Assembly (NCBI GenBank): GCA_026399475.1
Contig: JAPLQY010000020.1
Location: forward strand, 1 to 64,000
Length of the DNA: 64,000 nucleotides
Reading direction: 5' to 3'
From: Rhodocyclales bacterium
Lineage (GTDB): Bacteria > Pseudomonadota > Gammaproteobacteria > Burkholderiales > Rhodocyclaceae
This document shows, piece by piece, positions 56,404 to 64,000 of the stretch; within the stretch, counting starts at the first letter, position 1, and each line of letters begins with the position of its first letter. The notes beneath the pieces were generated by a model. The model was not told where the DNA came from and did not search any database. It saw only the letters and a program-made list of their open reading frames with translations. A program made the translations under genes and the position numbers.

Positions 56404-57732
56404 CTATTGCACCACACCCAGCTTGCGCGACCACCATGGCGTGACGGCCGGCAGCAGGGTCAGGGTCCAGATCACCACCCAGGCGGTCAGCGGCATGAGC
56501 AGTTTCAGTTCCGGAAACTGGGCAACGGTGATGACCGCCAGCACGACCGGAATTACGCCGGTCTCGCGCACGATGCTCATGAACAGCTTGTCCTTCATGC
56601 TGAGGTCGGTCGGCAGCATGGACAGCATCACGGCCACGGGCCGGGCGACGAGGATGAAGACGATCGACACCAGCAGCCCCAGGACTGCGGTATCCCCGAG
56701 ATCGCCCAGCGCGACGAAGGGGCCGACCATCATGAAGATCGTCGGCTTGGCAATGCTCTCGATCTTGATTTCCATGGTGTGCAGCGTGGTGCGGAAATAT
56801 TCCTTGCCGTGGTTGTAGTTGGCCAGCAGGCCGGCGACAAAGGCCGCGAGGAAACCGTTGCCGTGAATGACTTGCGCCAGCAGGAAGGTCACCAGCGGAA
56901 TGGCCAGCACCATCCCGAAGTCATAGGTGGTTTCGCCGACGTCGCGTTCGTTGTCGCGCGACTTGTAGGTTTCATAGCCGTACATGGCGCCCCAGCCGAT
57001 GACGCCGGCGATGGTGCCGAACAGGAACTGCTGCCCCAGTTGCAGCATGTTTTCCGCACTGAACAATCCGGACACCAGGCCACCCAGGGTATCCACCGAC
57101 GTGCCGGCCAGAATCATGGACGCAACGGCAGCGGTAAAGATCGCACCTACCGCATCGTTGAGCGCGCTTTCCGCGACGGAAATGCTGGACAGGCGCTTGT
57201 ACTCGTCCTTGAAAACGATCCGCTTCAGGGTCGGGATCAGCGCCGCCGGATCGGTGGAACCGAGGATGGCCGCGAGCAGGGCGGCGGTCTTGCCGTTGAG
57301 CCCCATCAACATCAACAGCGGGAACATGACGAAGAAGGTGATCAGATAGCCGATGACGGCAATCATCAGCGTGGGAAAGGCGATCTTGACGACGTCCTTT
57401 CTATCCAGCTCGTCGCCGCCGCCCTTCAGGATGATCGCGGCGAGCGCGGTACACACCACCACCGCCAGCATGATCTGCGCCGCTATGGGCGCCAGGGCAT
57501 CGTGCAGGACGATGCCGACCAGAAGCTGCAGGGTGAAGTTGGGAAACACCGTGCCTTCGGACGCCTTGCTGCAGGCCCAGCCGAACACCAGAAACAACCC
57601 CATGCACCAGAGCGAATTGGCGATCGCCGTCTCGGTGCCCCCGAGCTGGACGAAGCGCTCGAGTATCGCCGGAGCGGCGCGATTCAACAGGAAAGCGACA
57701 ACAAACAGGCCGGCGATTCTTGCGTATTTCAT
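56404..57732 (-). CDS. Cation:proton antiporter (CPA/NhaP-like)
   Basis: 442 residues from the ATG at 57732; longer in-frame starts are not supported. About 12 membrane helices. AAILGSTDPAALIPTLKRI and SVAESALNDAVGAIF correspond to the TD and ESxxND ion-binding motifs of CPA1 exchangers, so electroneutral Na+ or K+/H+ exchange is likely. There is no cytosolic nucleotide-binding tail. htpX follows at 107 bp. Confidence 0.85.
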   Translation of the reverse strand: MKYARIAGLFVVAFLLNRAAPAILERFVQLGGTETAIANSLWCMGLFLVFGWACSKASEGTVFPNFTLQLLVGIVLHDALAPIAAQIMLAVVVCTALAAIILKGGGDELDRKDVVKIAFPTLMIAVIGYLITFFVMFPLLMLMGLNGKTAALLAAILGSTDPAALIPTLKRIVFKDEYKRLSSISVAESALNDAVGAIFTAAVASMILAGTSVDTLGGLVSGLFSAENMLQLGQQFLFGTIAGVIGWGAMYGYETYKSRDNERDVGETTYDFGMVLAIPLVTFLLAQVIHGNGFLAAFVAGLLANYNHGKEYFRTTLHTMEIKIESIAKPTIFMMVGPFVALGDLGDTAVLGLLVSIVFILVARPVAVMLSMLPTDLSMKDKLFMSIVRETGVIPVVLAVITVAQFPELKLLMPLTAWVVIWTLTLLPAVTPWWSRKLGVVQ

Positions 57733-57950
57733 GGCGTGGATTCCGGTGGTCGATCGGGTTGGCGTCATTCTACCGGCAGCACCGTGGCAAACGCCGCCTC
57801 GCGTTACTATCCCGCCATGCACTCCACGCTTTTCTCGATCCTGCATGTGCGCGCGGTGCGTGCCGAACGCTATGCCTCGCTGCGCGAGTTCTACGCGCCG
57901 CCGAAGAAGTAGAATTTGCGGCTGCATCCAAACATGATCCGGAGTAGGCC

Positions 57951-58433
57951 ATGAGAATTGTCTTTCATCGCTGCGTCCTGCTGCTCGGCCTGCTGGCCGC
58001 CAACGCCTTTGCCGGCGACGAGCCGGCCCTGCTCTCGGGCCAGACACTGTACCTGCCGGTCTACTCGCATGTCTATCACGGCGATCCGGGCAAGGACGGC
58101 AAACCAGCGCAAACCCTGGTGTCGACCCATGTCAGCATTCGCAATACCGACCCGCAAGTCTCGATCCGCATTGTCTCGGCGCGCTATTACGACACCATCG
58201 GCAAGATGGCGCGCTCTTACGTCAGCGTGCCGGTGACGATCCCGCCGCTGGGCACCCATGAGATTTTCGTGCCGCGCACAGACACCGCCGGCGGCTCCGG
58301 CGCCAATTTCCTGATTGTGTGGAGCGCCGATGCGCCGGCCAATCCGCCCATCGTCGAGGCGCTCCACGCCGACATCCGCGAAGCGCGCACGCTGATGTTC
58401 ATCACTACCGGGCAGCCGATCCGCGCTCGCTGA
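57951..58433 (+). CDS. DUF3124 secreted protein
   Basis: 160 residues with a signal peptide (VFHRCVLLLGLLAANAFA-GDEP). SGQTLYLPVYSHVYHGD, THVSIRNTDPQVSIRIVSAR and TIPPLGTHEIFVPRTDTAGG are typical of DUF3124, a periplasmic domain of unknown function. It faces the CDF gene tail to tail. The 218 bp upstream contains its promoter and a doubtful 31-codon frame. Confidence 0.85.
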   Translation: MRIVFHRCVLLLGLLAANAFAGDEPALLSGQTLYLPVYSHVYHGDPGKDGKPAQTLVSTHVSIRNTDPQVSIRIVSARYYDTIGKMARSYVSVPVTIPPLGTHEIFVPRTDTAGGSGANFLIVWSADAPANPPIVEALHADIREARTLMFITTGQPIRAR

Positions 58434-58441
58434 AACGGCCC

Positions 58442-59377
58442 TCAGTCCAAGCGGCGATCAAGCCCCTGATCCACCATGGAAACGGGGTCTTCGATCGGTT
58501 CCAGGTGGGTCGTGACATGGGCATGCGGCAAAGCGTCGCGGATATCCGCCTCGATGCGTTCCGAGCAGTCGTGACCTTGTTGTACGGTCCAGGTGCCGGG
58601 CACCAGGACGTGCAGCGTGACAAAGACGCGGCTGCCCGCCTGACGGGTGCGCAGGGCATGGAAATCCAGCCCCTGCACTCGGTAGCCTGCCAACACCGCC
58701 TCGACCTGCTCGATCTGTTCCGCGGGCAACGAGACATCCATGAGGCCGGCGGCCGACCGCTGCATCAGTTGCCACCCGGTCCAGACAATGTTCGCCGCAA
58801 CCAGCAGGGCAATCGCCGGATCGAGCCAGAGCCAGCCGGTGAGCCGGACCAGGCCGACTCCGACGATGACACCGACCGAGGTCCACACGTCGGTCATCAG
58901 ATGATGCGCATCGGCTTCCAGCGTGATCGACCGGTGCGTGCGTCCCACGCGCATCAAGGTGCGGGCCGTGGCGAAGTTGATCACCGAGGCCACCACTGAA
59001 ACCAGCAGGCCGGCCGCGACAGCTTCAAGCAGCTGGGGATGCATCAGGCGATCGACCGCGGTATAGCCGATGCTAACCGCCGCCAGCAGGATCAGAAAGC
59101 CTTCAAAAGCACTCGAGAAATACTCCGCCTTGCCGTGTCCATGCGCGTGGTCGTCGTCTGCCGGCAGCGCGGCCAGGGTCAACATCCACAGCGCCATCAC
59201 CGCTCCGGCCAGATTGACGAAGGACTCGATGGCGTCGGACAACAATCCGACCGAGCCGGTCAGCCGCCACGCGACGCCCTTGAGCAGGATGGTGGCGATG
59301 GCCGCGGCAATCGAAAGCCATGCATAGCGTGTCAAAGAAGGTGACGACATAGGTGCAGTATCCACAATTTTGGCCAT
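58442..59377 (-). CDS. Cation diffusion facilitator (Zn/Fe/Mn exporter)
   Basis: 311 residues. Six membrane helices; metal-site residues in [11 protein letters not shown] (helix II) and [17 protein letters not shown] (helix V), and a His loop [20 protein letters not shown]. The C-terminal cytosolic domain (residues 215-300) ends with [10 protein letters not shown]. The D/ED arrangement resembles FieF-type exporters. The ATG at 59377 is preceded by AGGGCGACGTC. Confidence 0.9.
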   Translation of the reverse strand: MAKIVDTAPMSSPSLTRYAWLSIAAAIATILLKGVAWRLTGSVGLLSDAIESFVNLAGAVMALWMLTLAALPADDDHAHGHGKAEYFSSAFEGFLILLAAVSIGYTAVDRLMHPQLLEAVAAGLLVSVVASVINFATARTLMRVGRTHRSITLEADAHHLMTDVWTSVGVIVGVGLVRLTGWLWLDPAIALLVAANIVWTGWQLMQRSAAGLMDVSLPAEQIEQVEAVLAGYRVQGLDFHALRTRQAGSRVFVTLHVLVPGTWTVQQGHDCSERIEADIRDALPHAHVTTHLEPIEDPVSMVDQGLDRRLD

Positions 59378-59405
59378 GACGTCGCCCTATCGATTACGCA
59401 TACCA

Positions 59406-59573
59406 TCAAGTGGGATGAAATTTCGCGACGGAAACTCCACTGCTTCGTGGTTCTCCGGGGTGACCGCCGATGGAATATGGAACCACGAGAAACGTCAGGG
59501 TCAAAACGGCCAGTAGCGTCGAGAGCACCACGGCAGACAGGGTCAAGAGAAACGGAGCAGGTGAGCGAAGCAT
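59406..59573 (-). CDS. Small single-helix membrane protein (55 residues)
   Basis: Starts MLRSPAPFLLTLSAVVLSTL and continues LAVLTLTFLVVPYSIGGHPG, ending VAKFHPT. A strong ribosome site, AAGGAG with 6-nt spacing, precedes the ATG at 59573. One hydrophobic helix with the C-terminus probably outside. It is divergent from the shp operon across 164 bp that carry two response-regulator-type boxes, so co-regulation is possible. I do not recognise the family. It is 28 bp upstream of the CDF gene in the same direction. Confidence 0.65.
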   Translation of the reverse strand: MLRSPAPFLLTLSAVVLSTLLAVLTLTFLVVPYSIGGHPGEPRSSGVSVAKFHPT

Positions 59574-59621
59574 CGAAGACTCCTTCGTGTTGGCGGGGAA
59601 ATTGCATTCTGCGCCAGGCCG

Positions 59622-59638
59622 CTTAAGACGGGCTTAAT
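59622..59638. promoter_or_regulatory. CTTAAG-N5-CTTAAT box 1
   Basis: CTTAAG-ACGGG-CTTAAT matches the YTTAAK-N5-YTTAAK direct repeat bound by PmrA/QseB-type OmpR-family regulators. It lies between the divergent 55-residue protein and shp, 53 bp (about five turns) from box 2. Confidence 0.7.
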
Positions 59639-59674
59639 CGTCCTCAGGGGCAATTGAAAATGAATGGGGCGGCC

Positions 59675-59691
59675 CTTAAGCGCCATTTAAG
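59675..59691 (+). promoter_or_regulatory. CTTAAG-N5-TTTAAG box 2, likely shp promoter activator site
   Basis: CTTAAG-CGCCA-TTTAAG, 47 bp before the shp ATG. A CATGAT -10-like element starts 11 nt after the second half-site, the distance seen when such a box replaces the -35 element. Confidence 0.7.
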
Positions 59692-59737
59692 CAGCGCTCT
59701 CCATGATTCGCTTCACACAACACTCATGGAGATTCCC

Positions 59738-60118
59738 ATGCGACACATCCTCATCATTGCCACAGCACTTTTCGCCGCAACCGCCCAGGCCGAGGTTCCG
59801 CGCGACTTCCAGCTGCGCTTCGAAAAGGAGGCAGGCGCAGCGGCTTCGATCGAGCGGGGCGCGCGTTTTTTCACCAGCAAGCAGGGCGGCGAATGGAGTT
59901 GCGCCTCCTGCCACACAGAGCGGCCGACACAGGCAGGTCGCCATGCCAAGACCGACAAGGCGATCACGCCGCTGGCGCCGTCAGCCAATGCCGAGCGCTT
60001 CACCGATGCCGCCAAGGTGGACAAGTGGTTCCGCCGCAACTGCAACGACACCCTCAATCGCCTCTGCAGCGCCCAGGAAAAGGCCGACGTAATGGCCTGG
60101 CTGCTGGCCCTCAGATGA
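59738..60118 (+). CDS. shp: SHP-type cytochrome c (DUF1924)
   Basis: 126 residues from the ATG at 59738 (GGAG, 6-nt spacing), with a signal peptide (MRHILIIATALFAATAQA-EV). One heme site CASCHT; the C-terminal WFRRNCNDTLNRLCSAQEKA segment carries the asparagine and the two cysteines that in sphaeroides heme protein form the ligand/disulfide loop near the heme. SHP binds oxygen or NO when reduced. First gene of shp-dhc-cytochrome b. An upstream in-frame ATG at 59654 precedes the regulator box and is not used. Confidence 0.88.
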   Translation: MRHILIIATALFAATAQAEVPRDFQLRFEKEAGAAASIERGARFFTSKQGGEWSCASCHTERPTQAGRHAKTDKAITPLAPSANAERFTDAAKVDKWFRRNCNDTLNRLCSAQEKADVMAWLLALR

Positions 60119-60131
60119 TCAGGAGATGAAA

Positions 60132-60602
60132 ATGAAGAACCGGATCGCCCCACCCCTGTTTGCCCTGCTGGCCGCCTTGGCGCTGCCGGCCCAGGCCGAC
60201 CGCCTCGCCGTACCGGCCAACGCCTTGTATCAGGAAGAGTGCGCATCCTGCCACATGGCCTATCCGCCGCAGATGCTCGACACCAATTCCTGGCGCGCCC
60301 TGATGAACGGCCTGCCGAAGCATTTCGGCTCCGACGCCAGCATCGACGAAAAACGCCGTATCGCCATCTCCGACTTTCTCGACCGCAATGCCGGCAGCCG
60401 CAAAACCGGCGTGACGGCGGACGCCAATGGCCAGCCGTTGCTGGCCATAAGCCAGACTGCCTACTTCCAGCGCAAGCACCGCAAAGTGGAGCCAGCGGTC
60501 TGGCAGCGCGCCTCGATCAAGAGCCCGGCCAACTGCACCGCCTGTCATGCGCAGGCAACGGCAGGTGACTACAACGAACGCTCCATTCGCATTCCAAAGT
60601 GA
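60132..60602 (+). CDS. Diheme cytochrome c (DHC-type)
   Basis: 156 residues with signal peptide (IAPPLFALLAALALPAQA). Two heme sites, CASCHM and CTACHA, far apart, fit the diheme cytochrome that accompanies SHP and is thought to pass electrons to it. I use the ATG at 60132 rather than 60126, since AGGAG directly abuts the latter. Gap to shp 13 bp, to cytochrome b 8 bp. Confidence 0.87.
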   Translation: MKNRIAPPLFALLAALALPAQADRLAVPANALYQEECASCHMAYPPQMLDTNSWRALMNGLPKHFGSDASIDEKRRIAISDFLDRNAGSRKTGVTADANGQPLLAISQTAYFQRKHRKVEPAVWQRASIKSPANCTACHAQATAGDYNERSIRIPK

Positions 60603-60610
60603 GGACCGCC

Positions 60611-61144
60611 ATGAACATCGAAACCAAGCCCATCCGCGTCTGGGACCTGCCGACGCGAATCTTCCACTGGTCACTGGTGGCTAGCTTTGCCATCGCCTGC
60701 GTCACCGCTGAATCCGAAAAGTGGCGTGACATCCACGTCGTCGCTGGCTACATGCTCGCCGGACTGATCGCGTTTCGCCTGCTGTGGGGATTCGTCGGCG
60801 GCGGCTATTCGCGCTTTGCGGAATTCCTGCCGAAACCGCAGAAACTGGTCGATTACATCAAATCCCTGATGAACGGAAAGCCGCAGCACCATGTCGGTCA
60901 CAATCCCGCCGGGGCTGTGGCAATCTTTCTGCTGCTCGGCTTTGGCGTGGTTACCGCAGCCAGCGGCTGGGCCACGTATCAGGACATGGGTGGACACTTC
61001 ATGGAAGAACTGCACGAAGGAGCCGCCAATGGCATGATGGCGATCGTTGTCGTCCACATCGCAGGCGTCATCGTCAGCAGCTGGCTGCATAGGGAGAACC
61101 TGGTCCTGGCGATGGTTACGGGCTGGAAAACGAAGCGTAGCTGA
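60611..61144 (+). CDS. Cytochrome b561-type membrane electron carrier
   Basis: 177 residues with four membrane helices. VWDLPTRIFHWSLVASFAIA (first heme His), WRDIHVVAGYMLAGLIAFRL, and HEGAANGMMAIVVVHIAGVI supply the heme ligands typical of the Ni/Fe-hydrogenase/b561 group. It would move electrons from quinol to DHC and on to SHP. The last residues (KTKRS) and stop are encoded by the structured repeat that follows. GAGG lies 6 nt before the ATG at 60611. Confidence 0.88.
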   Translation: MNIETKPIRVWDLPTRIFHWSLVASFAIACVTAESEKWRDIHVVAGYMLAGLIAFRLLWGFVGGGYSRFAEFLPKPQKLVDYIKSLMNGKPQHHVGHNPAGAVAIFLLLGFGVVTAASGWATYQDMGGHFMEELHEGAANGMMAIVVVHIAGVIVSSWLHRENLVLAMVTGWKTKRS

Positions 61145-61275
61145 GTTTCAGTGCAGGCTAACGTCGGCCTTATTGACGTTAAGCTAAGCGGCCGCAACTA
61201 AAACGAAGCGTAGCTGAGTTTCAGTGCAGGCTAACGTCGGCCTTAGCGGCGTTAAGCGAAGCGGCCGTAGCTAAG
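61127..61275 (+). repeat. Structured repeat, tandem copies B and C
   Basis: Two 73-bp units in direct repeat (from 61127 and 61200). Each has CGAAGCGTAGCTGAGTTTCA, then GTGCAGGC, a stem TAACGTC/GACGTTA in copy B (61159-61165/61175-61181) and TAACGTC/GGCGTTA in copy C (61232-61238/61248-61254), each with a 9-nt loop, then AAGCGGCCG. Related to copy A at 10632-10693. The first unit begins inside the cytochrome b gene. Confidence 0.88.
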
Positions 61276-61288
61276 AAAATGCAAACCC

Positions 61289-61960
61289 ATGAGAATACTG
61301 CTGGTTGAAGACGATGCCCTGCTAGGCGACGCGCTGCAGGTCGGCCTGCGTCAGGGCGACTACGCGGTCGACTGGGTCCGGGACGGCATCAGCGCCGAGA
61401 CGGCATTACTGACCGAGGACTACGCCGCCGTAGTCCTTGATCTCGGCCTGCCGCGGCTGGATGGGCTGGAAGTACTGCGTCACCTGCGGGCGAAGAAGAA
61501 GACCCTGCCGGTGCTGATCCTCACCGCCCGCGACACCGTCGATGACCGCATCCGCGGTCTCGACGCCGGGGCGGACGATTACCTGGTCAAGCCATTCGAC
61601 CTGGGGGAACTGTCCGCCCGGCTGCGCGCCCTGCTGCGCCGTGCCGGAGGACTGTCGTCGCCGTTACTCTCGGCCGCAGATGTCACGCTCGATCCCGCCA
61701 CGCGCCGCGTGGAATGCGGCGGCAAGGAGGTCGAGTTGTCGGCCAAGGAGTACGCCCTGTTGCACGCCCTGATGCAGCAACCGGGGCGCGCGCTTTCCCG
61801 CGCCCAACTGGAACAGCACCTCTACGCCTGGGGTGATGAAATCGGCAGCAACACGGTCGAGGTCTACATCCATCACTTGCGGCGCAAGCTGGGCACTGAC
61901 GTGATCCGCACGCTGCGCGGCATCGGCTACGTGGTGGCCAGGGCCGGGATTCAGCCATGA
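61289..61960 (+). CDS. OmpR/PhoB-family response regulator (QseB/PmrA-like)
   Basis: 223 residues. Receiver domain with LVEDD, phospho-acceptor in VVLDLGLPRLDG, and YLVKP; C-terminal winged helix (VELSAKEYALLHALMQQPGR, NTVEVYIHHLRRKLG, IRTLRGIGYVV). Members of this branch bind CTTAAG-like direct repeats, matching the two boxes upstream of shp. The stop overlaps the kinase start (ATGA). Confidence 0.93.
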   Translation: MRILLVEDDALLGDALQVGLRQGDYAVDWVRDGISAETALLTEDYAAVVLDLGLPRLDGLEVLRHLRAKKKTLPVLILTARDTVDDRIRGLDAGADDYLVKPFDLGELSARLRALLRRAGGLSSPLLSAADVTLDPATRRVECGGKEVELSAKEYALLHALMQQPGRALSRAQLEQHLYAWGDEIGSNTVEVYIHHLRRKLGTDVIRTLRGIGYVVARAGIQP

Positions 61961-63060
61961 AGCGTCCGCTCTCCCTGCGCACGCGGCTGGTCGCACTGGC
62001 CCTGCTGGCGGTTGCCAGCGTCTGGCTGCTGACGGCCTTCATCACCTGGCGCGAAGCGCGTCACGAACTCGTCGAGTTGCTGGCCCACCCGCCGAGCACC
62101 ACCGCCGCCCACTTCGCCAGGGAGCGCGAAGAAGTGGCGGGTGAAATCGCCCAACAACTGCTCAAGCCAATGCTGTTCGCGCTGCCTGCACTGGCACTGC
62201 TGCTAGCAGTGGCGATCGGCCTTGCCTTGAGACCTTTGCGTCAGCTTGCGCGCGATGTTGCCGAACGGGCACCGGACCGGCTCGACCCGCTGCCCGTCGA
62301 AACCCTGCCCGCGGAAGTCGAACCACTGGTGGCCAGGCTCAACAGCCTGTTTGCCGACATCATGCGGGCCCTCGAAAACGAGCGCCGCTTCACTGCCGAC
62401 GCGGCACATGAGCTGCGCACGCCGCTGGCCGCGCTCAAGGCACAGGCGCAGGTAGCGCTGGCTTCGGTCGACGCTGCGGAACGACAGCACGCACTGACTC
62501 AAATTCTGGTCGGCTGCGACCGCGCCACGCATTTGGTGGCACAGTTGCTGACCCTGGCGCGGCTGGACGCCAACACGCCTCACCCAATGCAAGACCTTGC
62601 GCTGCGCCCCATTGCTGAAGAAACCCTGGCGATGAGCGCGGGCGAAGCCATCGAGCATCACTGTGATCTTGTGCTGCATGAGGGTGACGCGCAGGTTCGC
62701 GGTGACGCCCTGCTGTTGCAAGTCTTGTTGCGCAACCTGATCGACAACGCCTTGCGCCACAGCGGCGGAAAGCAGATCGAGGTCTCCATCGCACAAAATA
62801 ACAGGCGCGCCGTACTGACCGTCAGCGACAACGGACGCGGCATTGCCGCAGACGAACGCGGCCACGTGCAGCAACGTTTCTATCGCAGCGCGATCGACAA
62901 CTCCCCAGGCAGTGGCCTGGGTCTTTCCATAGTCAGGCGCATCGCCGAGTTACACGGCGGCACGCTGGACATTGACTCTCCAGCCTCTGGCAAAGGCGTT
63001 TCATTGGTCGTGCATCTGCCGCTCGCCGTCGAAACGCTGGTCGACAGCGCGGCCGGGTAG
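61957..63060 (+). CDS. Sensor histidine kinase (QseC/TctE-like) with a very short sensor
   Basis: 367 residues. TM1 near 10-30, TM2 near 72-92, a HAMP-like linker, DHp with FTADAAHELRTPLAALK, and HATPase motifs LLRNLIDNALRHSG, DNGRGI and GSGLGLSIV. Between the membrane helices only about 40 residues remain (REARHELVELLAHPPSTTAA and REREEVAGEIAQQL); QseC-type kinases carry roughly 100 or more here. Either this is a reduced sensor or an in-frame loss. Confidence 0.9.
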   Translation: MKRPLSLRTRLVALALLAVASVWLLTAFITWREARHELVELLAHPPSTTAAHFAREREEVAGEIAQQLLKPMLFALPALALLLAVAIGLALRPLRQLARDVAERAPDRLDPLPVETLPAEVEPLVARLNSLFADIMRALENERRFTADAAHELRTPLAALKAQAQVALASVDAAERQHALTQILVGCDRATHLVAQLLTLARLDANTPHPMQDLALRPIAEETLAMSAGEAIEHHCDLVLHEGDAQVRGDALLLQVLLRNLIDNALRHSGGKQIEVSIAQNNRRAVLTVSDNGRGIAADERGHVQQRFYRSAIDNSPGSGLGLSIVRRIAELHGGTLDIDSPASGKGVSLVVHLPLAVETLVDSAAG

Positions 63061-63111
63061 GCAAGCGGTGGTGGAACCCGCCTGCGGCAGACGTCAATGC
63101 ATAATCCGGCC

Positions 63112-64000
63112 ATGACCACACTCCATGCTCCGCTGACCGAATCCGACACGCCGCCGTGGCATACCCTGACGGCCGAGGCTGTAGCCAGCGTCCTGGAGGT
63201 GGCGCCTGCGGCAGGCCTGAGCGAAGATGAAGTCGCCCGCCGGGCTGCCCGCCACGGCGCCAACGCCCTGCCGGAAGGCAAGCAGCGTGGCCCGCTGCGA
63301 ATTTTCCTGTCCCAGTTCAGCGACGTGATGATCCTGGTACTGCTGGCTGCGGCCGCCATCTCAATGGCCCTTGGCGAATTCGAGGACGCGCTGGCGATCG
63401 CGGTCATCGTCACGCTCAATGCTGCCATAGGCTTCTTCCAGGAGACTCGCACCGAGCGCGCCATCGCCGCGTTGCGCAATATGGCCACCCCGTCCGCGCG
63501 TGTGCGGCGCGGCGGCGAACTGCAAAACCTGCCATCACACCAGCTCGTGCCGGGCGATGTCGTGCTGCTCGAGGCAGGCAACATCGTACCGGCGGACCTG
63601 CGCCTGACCGATAGCGCACACCTGCGCATTGCCGAGGCAGCGCTGACGGGCGAATCGCATCCGTCGGAGAAGACCGTGCAAACACTGGCGGCCGCCGACA
63701 GCGCCCTGGGCGACCGCAGCAACATGGCTTACAAGGGCACCATCGTCACCTATGGACGCGGCAGCGGCATCGTCGTTGCCACCGGCCTGGCCACGGAACT
63801 GGGCAAGATCGCCACCCTGCTGGCAGGCGCCAAGGAAAGCCGCACGCCGCTTCAGCAACGGTTGGCGCGTTTCGGCGGACGGCTCACCGTTGCCTTGCTG
63901 GCGATCTGCGCCATCGTGTTTGGCGCCGGCATGCTGCGCGGCGAACCGCTGCTGCTGATGTTCATGACCGCCGTCAGCCTGGCCGTCGCCGCGATTCCGG
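63112..64000 (+). CDS. Cation-transporting P-type ATPase, N-terminal part (runs off window)
   Basis: First 296 residues, open to the edge. The N-terminal cation-ATPase domain (WHTLTAEAVASVLEVAPAAG, GLSEDEVARRAARHGANALP) is followed by two membrane helices, the actuator domain with LTGES, and the next helices ending VSLAVAAIP, the proline of the IPEGL ion-binding motif. This matches the PMA1/SERCA-like type II group (Ca2+ or H+). The phosphorylation site DKTGT lies beyond the window. An in-frame ATG 15 bp upstream is an alternative start. Confidence 0.88.
   Translation, partial: MTTLHAPLTESDTPPWHTLTAEAVASVLEVAPAAGLSEDEVARRAARHGANALPEGKQRGPLRIFLSQFSDVMILVLLAAAAISMALGEFEDALAIAVIVTLNAAIGFFQETRTERAIAALRNMATPSARVRRGGELQNLPSHQLVPGDVVLLEAGNIVPADLRLTDSAHLRIAEAALTGESHPSEKTVQTLAAADSALGDRSNMAYKGTIVTYGRGSGIVVATGLATELGKIATLLAGAKESRTPLQQRLARFGGRLTVALLAICAIVFGAGMLRGEPLLLMFMTAVSLAVAAIP

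Noticed and set aside
57817-57912. 31-codon frame (MHSTLFSILHVRAVRAERYA...) before DUF3124
   Set aside because: No ribosome site and no visible conservation signal; could be real but not supportable.
10650-61254. Resemblance of the structured repeat (GCTAAC...GCGTTAAGC) to integron attC sites
   Set aside because: It lacks the full R''/L'' and L'/R' box spacing, lies within operons rather than beside cassettes, and no integrase is present.

Overview
The window reads as one chromosomal stretch of a GC-rich betaproteobacterium. A Rhodocyclales or Sterolibacteriaceae-like genome is my inference. The basis is a complete dcw (division and cell wall) cluster in canonical order, betaproteobacterial-type GlnE, MraY and SecA with an M23 peptidase/DUF721 pair beside secA, and an SHP/diheme cytochrome/cytochrome b operon with its own two-component system. 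No rRNA, tRNA or CRISPR was seen.

Layout. 0-3.8 kb is an accessory patch: the left end of an IS3-type element (1-141) lies inside the 3' end of a gene for an Mrr-like nuclease/SF2 helicase with five tandem 68-residue helicase-associated repeats, preceded by a mazEF toxin-antitoxin pair. 3.9-13 kb is core: glnE, divergent from yhdP, a nitrilase-family amidase and tldD, then a convergent cNMP-binding GGDEF gene. 14.2-19.9 kb is a compact unassigned set: HAD phosphatase, class III aminotransferase, alpha/beta hydrolase, FemAB-type GNAT and arginase-fold enzyme, facing a pair of 4-TM EamA-type transporter subunits. 19.9-25.5 kb (minus) holds crcB-hrpA-EI24-cinA-like, all with ATGA overlaps, divergent from glnS. 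27.3-34.2 kb (minus) holds an M23 peptidase gene, secA, mtnA, a class II aldolase gene and an orphan TRAP binding protein gene. 34.3 kb carries a DUF721/DciA gene on plus.

34.7-53.5 kb is the dcw cluster, transcribed on minus as mraZ-rsmH-ftsL-ftsI-murE-murF-mraY-murD-ftsW-murG-murC-murB-ddl-ftsQ-ftsA-ftsZ-lpxC. mraZ and ftsA both look broken by an internal deletion plus a frame change, while the MraZ operator upstream (TGGGN boxes with 5-nt spacers) is intact. 53.7-58.4 kb holds a PIN/Phd toxin-antitoxin pair, psd, htpX, a CPA-type antiporter and DUF3124. 58.4-64 kb holds a CDF transporter, a 55-residue membrane protein missed by size cut-offs, shp-dhc-cytb, an OmpR-type regulator, a kinase with a very short sensor, and the start of a P-type ATPase.

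The most distinctive signal is the density of short structured repeats embedded in genes. One hairpin family occurs at 10.64 kb (inside the 5' end of the nitrilase gene) and twice in tandem at 61.13-61.28 kb, with compensatory stem changes. An 84-bp unit is repeated twice directly upstream of secA in exact phase with its start codon, and each unit encodes a 19-residue MI(S/T)GF peptide. G/C-rich palindromes are inserted in frame in mtnA, extend MurD, end RsmH and sequester the ftsL start, and fill the ftsW-murG gap. Two CTTAAG-N5-YTTAAK boxes (PmrA/QseB type) lie in front of the shp operon. Functional statements rest on motif reading and family knowledge; no database search was run.
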